A stretch of 51,603 nucleotides of DNA from Lachnospiraceae bacterium (GTDB taxonomy: Bacteria; Bacillota; Clostridia; Lachnospirales; Lachnospiraceae): the NCBI GenBank assembly GCA_030540075.1, contig JAUNWX010000011.1:1-51603 (forward strand), written 5' to 3'. Each line of letters begins with the position of its first letter. The stretch's first letter is position 1. Both the position numbers and the translations under genes were made by a program. Below are positions 25,750 through 34,326 of the stretch, piece after piece. The notes below the pieces were generated by a model, which was given only the letters and a program-made list of their open reading frames with translations, did no database searches and was not told the origin of the DNA.

Positions 25750-26460
25750 ATGTGTAATAAATGGAATGAGCTGAAACCTGAGGAGATGCCGTACGAGAAG
25801 TGCATGACGCTGGGGGCGGAGAGCCTCACCGACGCCGAGCTCCTCGCGATCCTGCTGCGCACCGGCACGAAGAATCACACGGTGCTGGAGGTGGCGGAGA
25901 AGGTGCTGTCGATGAATCCGGAATTTGACGGACTCGTCGGCATGATGCATTTTACGCCGGAGGAGTACCGGCAGGTGGAGGGCATCGGCCGTGTGAAGGC
26001 CGTTCAGCTCAGTGTCGTCGGTGAGATCGCGCACCGCATCTGGCAGCGTGCGAAGAGAGTGAAGCATACCGTGTTTTCACGCCCCGAGCTGGTGGCAGAG
26101 TACTATATGGAGGACCTCCGGTATCTCGACCATGAGGTCGTCCGCATCCTCTACCTCGACTATCAGATGCAGCTTCTGAAGGATAAGCTCCTTTCGACCG
26201 GCACCTGCTGCCGTTCTGCGATTTCATCACGGGAAATCTTCATCGAAGCGCTCAGCATTCATGCCGCCTGCTTCATCATGGTGCATAATCACCCAAGCGG
26301 AGATCCGGCACCATCGGAGGAGGATATCCAGTTCACGCGTGAGCTGGAGCAGGCCGCACGGCTCGTCGGGATCCGACTCATCGATCATGTCATCATCGGC
26401 GACCATCGCTATATCAGCTTCAGAGAACAGGAATTAATCAGTGGAAAACAGGAAGAGTAA
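25750..26460 (+). CDS. radC: RadC family JAB/JAMM-domain protein
   Basis: Member of the RadC (YeeS-like) family, 236 aa. Despite the name, a direct role in DNA repair is doubtful. An N-terminal helix-hairpin-helix region (LTDAELLAILLRTGT; VEGIGRVKAVQL) is followed by the JAMM metal site H179-x-H181 and D192 (VHNHPSGDPAPSEED). It commonly sits just before mreB/mreC in Firmicutes, as here. Its last 20 nt overlap the start of mreC. Confidence 0.95.
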   Translation: MCNKWNELKPEEMPYEKCMTLGAESLTDAELLAILLRTGTKNHTVLEVAEKVLSMNPEFDGLVGMMHFTPEEYRQVEGIGRVKAVQLSVVGEIAHRIWQRAKRVKHTVFSRPELVAEYYMEDLRYLDHEVVRILYLDYQMQLLKDKLLSTGTCCRSAISSREIFIEALSIHAACFIMVHNHPSGDPAPSEEDIQFTRELEQAARLVGIRLIDHVIIGDHRYISFREQELISGKQEE

Positions 26461-27499
26461 ATATATCTTTATCGTTCTGACGGTACTATGCGTCATGATG
26501 ATCGTCCTTTCGAGCGTAAAGGACGGTCTCATGAATCCGATCCGAAACACCATCGGCTATGTGCTGGTGCCGCTCCAGTCCGGCGTGAACCGCGTGGGCT
26601 ACGGGCTCTATGAGGAGCTCCAGGACCACCGCAACCTGAAGGCCGTACAGGAGGAGAACAAGCGCTTAAATGAACAGATCGACCTGCTCACGGAGGAGAA
26701 CAACCGGCTCGCCCAGAACGAGGGCGAGCTGAGTCGCCTCCGTGATCTTTATGCCCTGGATCAGGATTACCTTCAGTATGAGAAGGTAGCCGCCCGCGTC
26801 ATCGCAAAGGATTCCGAGAACTGGTTCCAGGTCTTCCGTATCGATAAGGGCTCCCAGGACGGCATCCGCGTCGATCAGAACGTCATGGCGAACGGCGGAC
26901 TCGTCGGCATCGTCACCGACGTCGGCCTGAATTACGCGACCGTCCGTTCCATCATCGATGATGAGTCCCGTGTCTCTGCGATGTGTCTCCAGTCGAGCAG
27001 CACCTGCATCGTCGCCGGTGACCTGACCCTCTACCAGCAGGGCCGTCTCCGCATCACCGATATGCAGAAGAACGCGACGATCCAGGACGGTGACCGCATC
27101 GTCACCTCGAACATCTCCTCGAAGTTCATGCCGGGGATCCTCGTCGGCTATGCCGTCGATATCCAGGATGATGAGAAGAAGCTGATGAAGACCGGCTATC
27201 TGATTCCGGCCGCCGATTTCGATGATCTCACCGAGGTCCTCGTGCTGAAGGATGTGAAGTCGGACAGCTTCCTCGATACGAACGAGGGACAGGATGTTCT
27301 GATGAAGAACCTGACGGAGACGACGGTCGCAGAGGAGAGCAGTGCAGCGGATGAAGCGACCACCGCAGCAGACGGACAGAGCATCGCGTCCACGGAGGCG
27401 TCGTCACAGTGGCCCGGGATGGAAGGACTGACACCGCTCAGCGAAATCACCGGAGAGACGAGTGCGTCCGCTGACAGCACGAGTGAGGATGCAGGTTGA
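26441..27499 (+). CDS. mreC: Rod shape-determining protein MreC
   Basis: Bitopic scaffold of the elongation machinery that links MreB/MreD to PBP2. The protein is 352 aa with one N-terminal TM helix (YIFIVLTVLCVMMIVLSS), a coiled coil at about 65-108 (LKAVQEENKRLNEQIDLLTEE) and the double beta-barrel domain containing DKGSQDGIRVDQNVMANGGLVGIV. A Ser/Thr/Ala/Glu-rich extracellular tail of about 70 residues closes it. The start is GTG at 26441 inside radC, with AGGAA upstream. mreB is not in this window. Confidence 0.95.
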   Translation: MENRKSKYIFIVLTVLCVMMIVLSSVKDGLMNPIRNTIGYVLVPLQSGVNRVGYGLYEELQDHRNLKAVQEENKRLNEQIDLLTEENNRLAQNEGELSRLRDLYALDQDYLQYEKVAARVIAKDSENWFQVFRIDKGSQDGIRVDQNVMANGGLVGIVTDVGLNYATVRSIIDDESRVSAMCLQSSSTCIVAGDLTLYQQGRLRITDMQKNATIQDGDRIVTSNISSKFMPGILVGYAVDIQDDEKKLMKTGYLIPAADFDDLTEVLVLKDVKSDSFLDTNEGQDVLMKNLTETTVAEESSAADEATTAADGQSIASTEASSQWPGMEGLTPLSEITGETSASADSTSEDAG

Positions 27500-27512
27500 G
27501 GTCAGACAGGCT

Positions 27513-28064
27513 ATGAACGCAGTTACGAAACGAAAATTACCGAAATTTAAACCGCTGAAGCGGAAGACGAAGCAGCGTCTTCGTATCCTCTTTTATATCG
27601 CATCCCTGGGGCTCGCGTTCCTGATTCAGACCAGCGTGTTTCCGCTGATCCCGTTTCTCGCCGCCTCCCCGAACCTGCTGCTGATTCTGACCTTCTCCTT
27701 CGGCTTCCTGCACGGCAGCCTGCCGGGGATGATCTACGGACTCGGCGCCGGCCTCCTGATGGACCTGTTCTACTCCGGTCCCTTTGGCTTCTACAGCCTC
27801 GTCTTCGTCCTGATCGGGTATCTCAACGGCTTCTTCAGCCGCTTCTACTACGAAGAGTACATCACCCTGCCGATGTTCATGTGCGTGTTCAATCTCCTGA
27901 TCTACCACATCTACATCTATATGTTCCGCTTCCTGATCCGACTGAAGCTGAATCTTCTGTACTATGGACTGCACGTCGTACTGCCATCCATCGTATTTTC
28001 ACTACTCGTCACACTGGTACTGTACCGTTTCTTCTTCTCCGCCCATGAGCGGATCGAACGCTAG
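27513..28064 (+). CDS. mreD: Rod shape-determining protein MreD
   Basis: Polytopic membrane partner of MreC, 183 aa with five to six hydrophobic segments. A basic cytoplasmic N-terminus (KRKLPKFKPLKRKTKQR) precedes them, and GLGAGLLMDLFYSGPFGFYSLVFVLIG is the family core. I chose ATG 27513, which lies after the mreC stop with GAGG upstream, over the earlier in-frame starts at 27462 and 27489 inside mreC. The exact start is uncertain by a few codons. It sits between mreC and PBP2 in the canonical order. Confidence 0.9.
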   Translation: MNAVTKRKLPKFKPLKRKTKQRLRILFYIASLGLAFLIQTSVFPLIPFLAASPNLLLILTFSFGFLHGSLPGMIYGLGAGLLMDLFYSGPFGFYSLVFVLIGYLNGFFSRFYYEEYITLPMFMCVFNLLIYHIYIYMFRFLIRLKLNLLYYGLHVVLPSIVFSLLVTLVLYRFFFSAHERIER

Positions 28065-28075
28065 AGGAGTCTTCA

Positions 28076-30946
28076 TTGTTCAAGGAATTACTGAGCGCAG
28101 TTAAAGAATTTATCATCCGTTTCGTCAGCTCCCGTCTCTTTGCACTGGGGCTGATTTTCACGATTTTATTTGCAGTGCTTGCAGGACGCCTGTTCGAGCT
28201 CCAGATCGTGAACGGAGATCAGTACCTCTCGGATTACCAGAACCGTACCCTGACGAAGGTGACCACGGTCGGCACGAGGGGCAATATCTATGACCGCGAC
28301 GGTCGGCTCCTCGCGTATAACGAGCTTCAGTACAACATCACGATCGCCGACAACGGGGCCTACGACACGACGGATAAGGGCATCAACCGCCGGAACCTGA
28401 TGCTGTATCACCTGACGCAGATTATCGAGAAGTACGGCTATTCCGTCGACGGACAGTATAAGATCAGGCTCGATGAGAATCATGAATTTCAGTTCACGAC
28501 GAGCTCTGAAAATGACCGGAAGCGTTTCATCGCGAACATCCGCGGGCGCAATGTCTCCGACCTCAGCGAGAAGGACTTTGATATCAGTGCACGCGAGGCC
28601 TTCAACACCTCGAAGCGTCGTTACCGCTTCGATAACATCAAGGATGAAAACGGCATGGCAGTCGTCCTCGATGATGAGACCGCCCTCGACATGATCAATA
28701 TTTTCTTCACCATGCGTCTCACCGCCTACCAGCGCTACCAGACCACGACCATCGTAAAGAACGTGTCGAAGGAGTGCATGGCGGAGATTCTTGAGGCGAA
28801 GGGGGAGCTGCAGGGCGTCGATATCGAAAATGTTTCCGTGCGAAAGTACAACTATGCGCCGTACCTGAGCCACATCGTCGGCTATACCGGTCAGGTCCGG
28901 GAGGATCAGCTCGCAGAGCTCCGAAAGACCGACGAGAGCTACGAGCTGAACGACACCGTCGGTGTCTGGGGTCTCGAGAAGAGCATGGAGTCCGAGCTGA
29001 AGGGCCAGAAGGGCTACCGCGAGATGTACCTGAACTCCGTCGGCTCTGTCCTCGAGGTCGTCTCGGAATCCGAGGCGAAGGCGGGCAATGATATCTATAC
29101 CACCATCTCCGCGAACGACCAGATCGCAATCTACCACCTGCTCGAGCAGGAGCTGGCCGGCATCCTCGCTTCGAAGATCGTCGAATCGGATGCCCCGCAG
29201 AACGCGCACGTAAAGCAGTCCCAGATCACCATCCCGGTGAAGGACGCCTACTTCCAGCTCATCAATAATAACGTGCTGGATTCCGGCCATTTCGCCCAGG
29301 CCGCGCCGGGCAGCGCCGAGCGTCAGATCGCGGCCATCTTCACCAGCAATAAGGAGAAGAACCTTCAGCGCATCGAGAACGAGCTCCTGAACCCGAGTAC
29401 GAGTGATCTGAATGCGCTTCCGAAGGATATGCAGGCCTTCATCGTCTACATCTATGACTACCTTCTGAGCGATGCTTCGGGTATGATTCAGAGCTCGAAT
29501 CAGACGTTCAAGGATTCGGAGGCCTACCAGGCATGGCGAAACGACACCATCAGTCTCCACGACTTCATCATCGCCGGCATCGAGGGGGCATGGCTCGATA
29601 CCTCGAAGCTGTCCCTTTCCGAGGACTACTATGATACCGAAAACATCTACCAGCTCCTCGTCGAGCAGCTGATGGAGCGTCTCCGGGACGATACGGATTT
29701 TGATAAGGTCCTCTATAAGTACGCGATCGCGGACAACACCCTCCAGGGCTATCTCTTACTGATGGCACTCTTCGAGCAGGGCGTTCTCCCGGAGGATGCG
29801 CAGGCGTATCTTCAGCTCTCGACCGGCGACGCGCACTATGCCTATACTTTCCTCGTGAAGAAGGTCCGGCAGATTGCATTGACCCCGGCGCAGCTCGCGC
29901 TGGATCCGTGCAACGGCTCGGTCGTCGTGACGGATGTGAAGACCGGAAAGATCCGGGCCCTCGTCACCTATCCGGGCTTCGACAACAACCGGATCACGGA
30001 CAGCGACTACCTCGCGAAGGTGAACAAGGACCTGTCCCTGCCGCTCCTCAACAACGCGACCCAGACCCAGCTCGCGCCTGGTTCGACCTTCAAGCCGATC
30101 ACCTCGATCGCGGCGATGGAAGAGGGCGTCATCGACCTCTCGACCATCATCGACTGTACGGGTATCTATAAGGAAGTCGTACCGAACATCAAGTGCTGGA
30201 TCTATCCGGAGAAGCACGGCGAGGAGAATATCATCGACGGTATCAAGAACTCCTGCAACTTCTTCTTCGCGGAGGTCGGCCATCGCCTGGCGACGGATCC
30301 GAACGGCATCTACAGTCAGACCCTCGGCCTCGAACGAATCGCGAAGTACGCGGCTGCCTTCGGTCTCGATTCCCTCTCGGGCGTCGAAATCGATGAGACG
30401 AAGCCGCACATCTCGGATTACGATCCGGAGCGTTCTGCGATGGGTCAGGGTAATCACGCATACAACAACGTGCAGCTCGCCCGCTATATCACCGCGGTTG
30501 CGAACCGTGGCACGGTCTTCGACCTCTCGATCCTCGATAAGGTGACGGATTCCGACGGAAACGTCCTCCGCACGATCGAGCCGAAGGTGAAGGACCAGCT
30601 CGACTTCAGCACGGTGACCTGGAATGCGGTCCAGACGGGACTTCGTGAGATGATCACGGAAGGTGTCGCGAAGAACGTCTTCAGCGGTCAGAACATCCCG
30701 ATCGCCGGTAAGACCGGTACCGCCCAGGAGCGTGAGGATCGTGGTAACCACGCGGTCTTCGTTTCCTACGCGCCGTATGACAACCCGGAGATCGCCGTCA
30801 CCGTGAACATCCCGTACGGATATTCCTCCGGTAACGCCGCGAGTCTCGCAAACAACGTATACAATTACTGCTATGGCAAGGACAGTCTCGAGGCCATCCT
30901 TTCACGGGATGCGTCCTACGTTTCCTCGGTCAATGTTTCCGACTAA
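28076..30946 (+). CDS. mrdA: Penicillin-binding protein 2 (elongation-specific transpeptidase), long form
   Basis: Class B PBP that cross-links peptidoglycan during side-wall growth with RodA. One TM helix (LFALGLIFTILFAVLAGRLFELQ) starts a 956-aa protein, compared with 600-700 in most rods. Catalytic motifs are S670-TFK673, S726-CN728 and K879-TG881. NIYDRDGRLLAYN and VGYTGQVREDQL belong to the dimerisation domain. The extra length is an insert of roughly 230 residues (about 375-610), helical and rich in Gln/Asn/Asp, lying before the active-site serine. The start is TTG 28076 with AGAGGAG upstream, directly after mreD; rodA follows. Confidence 0.94.
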   Translation: MFKELLSAVKEFIIRFVSSRLFALGLIFTILFAVLAGRLFELQIVNGDQYLSDYQNRTLTKVTTVGTRGNIYDRDGRLLAYNELQYNITIADNGAYDTTDKGINRRNLMLYHLTQIIEKYGYSVDGQYKIRLDENHEFQFTTSSENDRKRFIANIRGRNVSDLSEKDFDISAREAFNTSKRRYRFDNIKDENGMAVVLDDETALDMINIFFTMRLTAYQRYQTTTIVKNVSKECMAEILEAKGELQGVDIENVSVRKYNYAPYLSHIVGYTGQVREDQLAELRKTDESYELNDTVGVWGLEKSMESELKGQKGYREMYLNSVGSVLEVVSESEAKAGNDIYTTISANDQIAIYHLLEQELAGILASKIVESDAPQNAHVKQSQITIPVKDAYFQLINNNVLDSGHFAQAAPGSAERQIAAIFTSNKEKNLQRIENELLNPSTSDLNALPKDMQAFIVYIYDYLLSDASGMIQSSNQTFKDSEAYQAWRNDTISLHDFIIAGIEGAWLDTSKLSLSEDYYDTENIYQLLVEQLMERLRDDTDFDKVLYKYAIADNTLQGYLLLMALFEQGVLPEDAQAYLQLSTGDAHYAYTFLVKKVRQIALTPAQLALDPCNGSVVVTDVKTGKIRALVTYPGFDNNRITDSDYLAKVNKDLSLPLLNNATQTQLAPGSTFKPITSIAAMEEGVIDLSTIIDCTGIYKEVVPNIKCWIYPEKHGEENIIDGIKNSCNFFFAEVGHRLATDPNGIYSQTLGLERIAKYAAAFGLDSLSGVEIDETKPHISDYDPERSAMGQGNHAYNNVQLARYITAVANRGTVFDLSILDKVTDSDGNVLRTIEPKVKDQLDFSTVTWNAVQTGLREMITEGVAKNVFSGQNIPIAGKTGTAQEREDRGNHAVFVSYAPYDNPEIAVTVNIPYGYSSGNAASLANNVYNYCYGKDSLEAILSRDASYVSSVNVSD

Positions 30947-30958
30947 AAGAGTATAATT

Positions 30959-32098
30959 ATGAGGTTTGATTACAATTTTAAGCATTATGATTTCCGGCTC
31001 GTCCTCTACATGATCGTGCTGAACATCTTCGGCGTGCTCGTCATGCGCTCTGCCGTCGGTGCCGAGAGCTTCCAGGACGTACAGGTCGTGCGTCAGATCC
31101 TGGGCTCCTTCGCGGGACTGGCGATCTGCATCGCCCTGTCACTCGTGGACTATCGCTGGATCGTGCAGCAGGCGAATCTGATCTACATGTTCTGCGTCCT
31201 GCTCCTTGCGGGTGTTCTGATCTACGGAACCGCCGCCGGACACGATGCGGTCCGCTGGATACAGCTGCCGGTTATCGGACAGGTCCAGCCGGCCGAGTTT
31301 GTGAAGATCGGACTCATCGTGTTCTTCGCGGCCTATTTTCAGCGGGCGAAGGACCAGATCAATCTGCCGCACATCGTCCTCATGGCCTTCGTGTGGTTTA
31401 TGATTCCGATCCTGCTGATCCTTCTGCAGCCGAATCTGAGTACGAGTATCATCATCACGATCATCGTGGCGGCCATGGTCTTTGCATCGAATATCAGCTT
31501 TCGCTGGATCCTCGGTGTGCTCCTCGCCATCGTTCCCTTCGCCCTGATCTTCGTTTATCTGTTCCGGTCGGGCCTCTATGATAAGATCCCGCTGCTGCGT
31601 GGCTACCAGGCACAGCGTATCCTGACCTTCCTGAACCCGTCGGAGAACACCCAGACCTTCTACCAGCAGATGTACTCCATGATGGCGATCGGCTCCGGAA
31701 AGCTTGCGGGCAAGGGCCTCTACAACAACTCCATTTTCTCCGTGAAAAACGGTAATTTCCTCGCAGAGGAGGATAATGACTTCATTTTTGCGGTCGTAGG
31801 AGAGGAGCTTGGCTTCCGCGGAGCGATCATAATTATCATATTATTCTTGTTGATTATCGTAGAATGTCTTATAATAGCAAGAAAGGCCCGGAATATAAGT
31901 GGACGTCTGATATGTGTCGGCATGATGGCATGGATCGGCTTTCAGACGTATACGCACATTGCGGTCACCACGGGAATCTTCCCGAATACCGGTATCACAC
32001 TTCCATTTTTCTCGAGAGGCGTAAGTTCACTGGTTTCCGTCTATGCCGGTATGGGCATCGTATTAAATGTAGCATTGCAGAGAAGCGAACGTGCGTAA
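30959..32098 (+). CDS. rodA: Rod shape-determining protein RodA (SEDS glycosyltransferase)
   Basis: SEDS-family peptidoglycan polymerase that pairs with PBP2, 379 aa with about ten TM segments. The family stretches are YQAQRILTFLNPSENTQTFYQQMYSMMAIGSGKLAGKGL, AEEDNDFIFAVVGEELGFRGA and the C-terminal GITLPFFSRGVSSLVSVYAGMGI. The start ATG 30959 has only a weak RBS (AGAG), and the gene follows mrdA by 12 nt, so coupling is likely. Confidence 0.96.
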   Translation: MRFDYNFKHYDFRLVLYMIVLNIFGVLVMRSAVGAESFQDVQVVRQILGSFAGLAICIALSLVDYRWIVQQANLIYMFCVLLLAGVLIYGTAAGHDAVRWIQLPVIGQVQPAEFVKIGLIVFFAAYFQRAKDQINLPHIVLMAFVWFMIPILLILLQPNLSTSIIITIIVAAMVFASNISFRWILGVLLAIVPFALIFVYLFRSGLYDKIPLLRGYQAQRILTFLNPSENTQTFYQQMYSMMAIGSGKLAGKGLYNNSIFSVKNGNFLAEEDNDFIFAVVGEELGFRGAIIIIILFLLIIVECLIIARKARNISGRLICVGMMAWIGFQTYTHIAVTTGIFPNTGITLPFFSRGVSSLVSVYAGMGIVLNVALQRSERA

Positions 32099-32175
32099 GT
32101 TGACGATCCACTGGTGAAGGGGGCGTCCTGCTTCGCTGTTGTAAAAAGAGAAACTAAGATCAGAGAGGTCGAATA

Positions 32176-32565
32176 ATGAATGTCGGATTAATCGCACATG
32201 ATTCAAAGAAGAAGCTGATGCAGAACTTCTGCATCGCATATCGTGGCATCCTGAGCAAGCATGAGCTCTATGCGACCGGTACCACCGGACTCCTCATCGA
32301 GGAGGTCACGAATCTTCGTATTCATAAATTCCTGCCGGGAGAGACGGGCGGTGCCCGTCAGCTGGCATCGCAGATCGAGCAGGGAAACCTCGATATGGTG
32401 ATCTTCCTGCGGGACCCGCTGCATGTAAAGGCAGAGGAGCCGGAGGTCAACTCCATCGTCCGTCTGTGTGACAGTTACAACATCCCGATCGGAACGAACC
32501 TCGCGACCGCGGAGCTCCTGATCAAGGCACTGGAGCGTGGCGATCTCGAGTGGCGGAACATCTGA
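32176..32565 (+). CDS. mgsA: Methylglyoxal synthase
   Basis: Converts dihydroxyacetone phosphate to methylglyoxal and phosphate, a bypass of lower glycolysis under phosphate limitation. The protein is 129 aa. The family fold is visible as IALIAHDSKK-like NVGLIAHDSKKK at the start, YATGTTGLLIEE, GGARQLASQI and DMVIFLRDPLHVK, ending with IPIGTNLATAELLIKAL. GAGAGG precedes ATG 32176. It commonly follows rodA in Firmicutes; a functional link to wall growth is not established. Confidence 0.95.
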   Translation: MNVGLIAHDSKKKLMQNFCIAYRGILSKHELYATGTTGLLIEEVTNLRIHKFLPGETGGARQLASQIEQGNLDMVIFLRDPLHVKAEEPEVNSIVRLCDSYNIPIGTNLATAELLIKALERGDLEWRNI

Positions 32566-32695
32566 TGGAGACATTGGCTTCACAAGGGACGACACCCGGA
32601 TGAAGACCGCAGTCAGCATCCCCGCGTACAGGTATGCGCGGAGACCACGCTGATGCAGCAGGAAATCGAAGATTATTCAGGAGATAAACAGATAC

Positions 32696-33736
32696 ATGCT
32701 TAGACAGAATCGAAAGAATCGGGATCGCAGCATGAAACCATCCGGAGGGAGCTTCCAGCGAAGACTCCTTCCGGTTCTTTTATGCGTATTTTTGATGATG
32801 CCGCTCGCCGGCTGCGGGCGGAAAAAGCTGGAACACAGCTATGACATCCGCATGGGGCTCACCCGTATGAATGCGGTCAGTGTCAGTGATGTCTCCGGAA
32901 AGCACGCCGACGGCTTCTCGAAGGGCCTCGCGCTCCCGGATGCGAAGCAGGCGGTCGGGGCAGACGGCCTCACGGCAGAAGCGGCCCTCCTCGTCTCGAA
33001 CGAGGGAGATGATCCACAGGTGCTCGTCTCGAAGAATCCGTATGTCCGCACCTATCCGGCGTCCATCACGAAGGTGATGACAGCCCTCGTGTGCCTCCGG
33101 AATGTCGACGACCTGCAGCAGGAGTTCACGGTCACGCAGAACTCGAAGATCAGCGTCTCCGGATCCTCCATGGCCTATATCCATCCGGGCGAGACCCTCA
33201 CCATCGAGGAGCTTCTCTATGGTATGCTGTTGCCGTCCGGAAACGACGCCGCGGTCGCCGTCGCGGAGGCTACCGCCGGCTCCGTCGACGCCTTCGTCCA
33301 GATGATGAACGAAACCGCGATGGAGATCGGCGCCACCGGCTGCCACTTCGTCAACGTCAACGGACTTCCGGACGAGAATCACTACATGACGCCGTATGAT
33401 ATCTACCTGACGATGCATGCGGCCCTCGAGTACGACGCCTTCCGCGAGATCGTCGGAAGCGTGCACTACGACCCGGAGTATAAGGATTCAAACGGCATGC
33501 CGAAGAAGCAGGAGTGGACCGTCTCGAACAAGTACATGCTCGGCGAAGTCCCGACCCCGGACGGCCTCCGTGTCCTCGGCGGAAAGACCGGCACCACGAA
33601 GGCCGCCGGCTACTGCCTCACCCAGGCGACGGAAAAGGAGGCCACCGGCGAAGAGTATATCAGCACCGTCATGAAGGCGAAAACCCGCGATGATCTCTAC
33701 AGTAATATGACGATGTTACTCGAGAAAATACATTGA
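32696..33736 (+). CDS. D-alanyl-D-alanine carboxypeptidase, lipoprotein (peptidase S11)
   Basis: Low-molecular-weight PBP that trims the terminal D-Ala of peptidoglycan stem peptides, 346 aa. The signal peptide ends in the lipobox LAGC, so it is probably membrane-anchored by lipid instead of the usual C-terminal amphipathic helix. Active-site motifs are S123-ITK126, S181-GN183 and K297-TG (GGKTGTTKAAGYC). The C-terminal beta-domain of DacA/DacF is missing. AGGAGA precedes ATG 32696. It lies after mgsA across 130 bp without a terminator, so it may belong to the elongasome operon. Confidence 0.92.
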   Translation: MLRQNRKNRDRSMKPSGGSFQRRLLPVLLCVFLMMPLAGCGRKKLEHSYDIRMGLTRMNAVSVSDVSGKHADGFSKGLALPDAKQAVGADGLTAEAALLVSNEGDDPQVLVSKNPYVRTYPASITKVMTALVCLRNVDDLQQEFTVTQNSKISVSGSSMAYIHPGETLTIEELLYGMLLPSGNDAAVAVAEATAGSVDAFVQMMNETAMEIGATGCHFVNVNGLPDENHYMTPYDIYLTMHAALEYDAFREIVGSVHYDPEYKDSNGMPKKQEWTVSNKYMLGEVPTPDGLRVLGGKTGTTKAAGYCLTQATEKEATGEEYISTVMKAKTRDDLYSNMTMLLEKIH

Positions 33737-33753
33737 GGATGCCCTCTGCTGAA

Positions 33754-33798
33754 AGGGGTCTGACCCCGCTTCGCCGGGGTCAGACCCCTCGACTTTTT
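33754..33798 (+). terminator. Terminator built from two GGGGTCTGACCCC palindromes
   Basis: GGGGTCTGACCCC (33755-33767) and GGGGTCAGACCCC (33776-33788) form a 13-bp stem around GCTTCGCC, followed by TCGACTTTTT and a second ACTTTTT. The repeat that is scattered elsewhere serves here as a normal-looking terminator. Confidence 0.8.
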
Positions 33799-33834
33799 AG
33801 AGACTTTTTAGAAGCCATGTTCTTTGATTGCTCC

Positions 33835-33863
33835 TTGAATTAGACCCCCGAATGAGCTATACT
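33835..33863 (+). promoter_or_regulatory. Promoter of the small P-loop gene
   Basis: TTGAAT (33835-33840), 17 bp, TATACT (33858-33863). The leader of about 25 nt carries GGAGG. Confidence 0.7.
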
Positions 33864-33893
33864 AAAGCCACAAAAGTTAGGAGGTACTTGACT

Positions 33894-34313
33894 ATGGTAC
33901 AGTTGATTGTAGGCAAGAGAGGCAAAGGTAAGACCAAGCAGCTTCTTGATAAGGCAAACTCAGTAGTGAAGGAAGCCAATGGCAGCGTTGATTTCCTCGA
34001 TAAGTCGGCACAGCATATGTATGAGCTCAGTAATAAGATCCGTCTTATTAACGTAAATGAGTTCCCAATCGATTCCGAAGATACGTTCATCGGCTTCGTA
34101 AGCGGTATTATTTCTCAGGATCACGACCTCGAGTACATGTTCCTGGACAGCTTCCTTAAGCTTTCTTCTCTTGAGGGCGCAGATATCACAAACTGCATCA
34201 AGCGCTTAGAGGATCTCGGCGATAAGTACAAGGTAACCTTCGTACTGAGCGTATCGATGGATGCCGATGAGCTTCCTGACAGCGTGAAGAAGGATGTAGC
34301 GATCGCGCTTTAA
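33894..34313 (+). CDS. Small P-loop protein of unknown function
   Basis: 139-aa cytoplasmic protein. Near the N-terminus is a nucleotide-binding loop, VGKRGKGKTK, fitting GxxGxGKT at 7-14. Later hydrophobic strands (YMFLDSF; VTFVLSVSMDADELP) could hold a Walker B-like acid, but none is certain. ATG 33894 is preferred over the earlier in-frame start at 33828 because GGAGG lies just upstream and the promoter ends at 33863. Codons favour AGA, GTA and CTT as in rpsU, rplU and rpmA, unlike the flanking genes. I recall related proteins beside HlyD-like and sepF genes in Lachnospiraceae, sometimes labelled PilT-like; that label is not supported here. Confidence 0.85.
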   Translation: MVQLIVGKRGKGKTKQLLDKANSVVKEANGSVDFLDKSAQHMYELSNKIRLINVNEFPIDSEDTFIGFVSGIISQDHDLEYMFLDSFLKLSSLEGADITNCIKRLEDLGDKYKVTFVLSVSMDADELPDSVKKDVAIAL

Positions 34314-34326
34314 TCCACAGTTCACA

